From Mytilus galloprovincialis (lineage: Eukaryota; Mollusca; Bivalvia; Mytilida; Mytilidae): a DNA stretch of 64,000 nucleotides. Both the position numbers and the translations under genes were made by a program. The notes under the pieces are model-generated. The model made no database searches and was not told the DNA's origin. It was given only the letters and a program-made list of their open reading frames with translations. The DNA lies in contig NC_134845.1 in the NCBI RefSeq assembly GCF_965363235.1, positions 64,385,261-64,449,260 on the forward strand, read 5' to 3'. Every line of letters starts with the position of its first letter. Within the stretch, counting starts at the first letter, position 1. Of this stretch, positions 62,621 to 64,000 are shown piece by piece.

Positions 62621-62900
62621 CTACCGAAATAGGCTTCTACCGAGTTTGCAATATCATGAGCAACACGATGGGTGCCACATGTGGAGCAAGAACTGCTTAC
62701 CTTCCGTAGCATCTGAAATCAACCCCAGCTTTTGGTGGGGTTCGTGTTGCTTAATCTTTCTTTTCTATTTTGTGTTTTGTGTACCTTTGTTTGTCTGTTT
62801 GTCTTTTTTCTTGTGTAGCCATGACGTTGTAGTTTTTTTTATCTATGAGTTTAAATGTCTCTCAGTTATCTTTTGCTCCTCTTTTAGAATGGCACACAAA
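62620..62900 (+). mobile_element. Penelope-like tail fragment
   Basis: Tail blocks gagcaacacgatgggtgcc and ggtggggttcgtgttgctta. The counterpart in the other copy is 22630-22890. Confidence 0.6.
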
Positions 62901-62929
62901 CAAAAGCTTGTAGATAAGGAAAACTATTT

Positions 62930-64000
62930 TAAAGTTAACATATAAATAAAGTCTGCCCTTTTAAATTAAAGAATCTGTCAATAAACATCCAACACATCAT
63001 GTGTATAGGCTACATAAACAATCACACAATATAAGTACGATCTTGTAAAATGTCCAATATATAAGTAGATGATATAGAGAGGATGGAAGACTATAAGTTT
63101 AAATAGCAATACGCATAAGTTGTGTTTCAATTTAACAAAACCAAATGTTTGTAAAGACAAAACTATGTTCATTATAAATAGGTTGACCATCATCGAATAT
63201 ATGTGTCACTGAAGACCGGTATATGTGTTGATCATCCGAACCACATTCTCGTTCCCTATTCTATTATATGTTTATCCTTTCTGTGCATGATATATCTGAT
63301 TTATACATGTTATATGATAGCATTTAGGTCAGTTTAAAAAGCACTGCTGATGTTATGTTGTACTGACTTTAAATAGAGCATCTGAGCTAAAATAAAAACA
63401 AACTATACTGATTGTTGTCTTGTTGAAAATATGCAATTTAGATCACGAAGCAGCAATTTGTTGCTTTACCAGTACTTTTTCATCACTGCCAATTTATGTC
63501 AGAAAGTATCGTGTTTAACCCCGTCGCATTGTTGCGTCTGTCCCAAGTCAGCAGTTTCTGGCCTATGTAAGTCTTGTATGATTTAAAATTTTAGTTTCTT
63601 GTGTATATTTCGGAGTTTAGTCTAACGTTTGTTATCATTGAAATATTATACATCGTGTTTAGTTGCCAACTGACGTACGCCTCCGGGTACGGGAGTTTCG
63701 TGTTGCATGGAAGAACCCTTGAGGGCCTTTGGCTGTTGTTTGCTCTTTGGTAGGGTTGTTATCTCTTGGACACATTCCCCATTTCCATTTACAATTTTAT
63801 CAACAAATTTCTCCGAAATACTAGTACGATTCATAATGTCACAATATTTAATTCCGAAACGACAGTTTTCCTGCAAGACAAAATAAACATTTATACACCT
63901 TTGCATTATGCCCGTGATTTATCAATTTATAATCGAAATGTAGTTCCGTGGTTTGACATGAAAACGAGTCTTAATTCACATATCACCCTGAACTAATCCC
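62930..64000 (+). repeat. Segmental duplication, distal part (copy 2)
   Basis: Matches 22950-24060 and runs to the window edge, so its true end is unknown. Repeat R2 (reverse) lies at 63430-63790. Confidence 0.65.

Overview
The window looks like nuclear DNA of a marine bivalve, most likely a mussel of the Mytilus type. It is strongly AT-rich, has short exons in long introns with clean GT/AG borders, and is crowded with interspersed repeats familiar from mussel genomes. No bacterial feature is present. The species call rests on recognising repeats and protein style, not on a search.

The main content is a tandem cluster of small single-pass receptor genes, all on the + strand: gene A (12945-18784), gene B (25986-41313), gene D (46487-49234, ectodomain exons only) and gene C (53496-58451). 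An off-window relative probably lies to the left, because bases 1-780 match the 3' flank of gene B. Each gene is built from the same exon series: about 43 (31-43), 56 (53-56), 109 and 74 bp for a cysteine-rich MEGF/Draper-like ectodomain, then one exon with a transmembrane helix and a tail ending in a [17 protein letters not shown] motif. Gene B adds two stalk micro-exons. Gene C has a 17-bp deletion that cuts off the tail motif. Gene D has no transmembrane exon and may splice into gene C. No signal-peptide exon was found for any of them. Genes A and C sit in a segmental duplication about 40 kb apart (about 12.5-24.1 kb and 53.2-64.0 kb). Its near-identical part starts abruptly at a GT microsatellite.

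The left part (1-12.4 kb) is mobile DNA. A 6.2-kb element (1896-8103) with long terminal inverted repeats has split an older Penelope-like copy. It carries a + strand gene remnant with a P2X7 C-terminal (ballast) domain exon and a convergent - strand set of unrecognised exons. Further right are a 451-bp inverted-repeat element (second copy at 29068-29518) and a 986-bp inverted-repeat element whose ends are made of short internal repeats.

The large third intron of gene B (27930-37374) holds a SINE, one of the 451-bp elements and a 6.27-kb TTAA-flanked element with unrecognised coding exons. Between genes B and C lie a decayed Penelope-like element (42.3-45.4 kb) and a decayed tyrosine-recombinase retroelement (50.5-52.3 kb). 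The rest is non-coding flank, introns and repeats.
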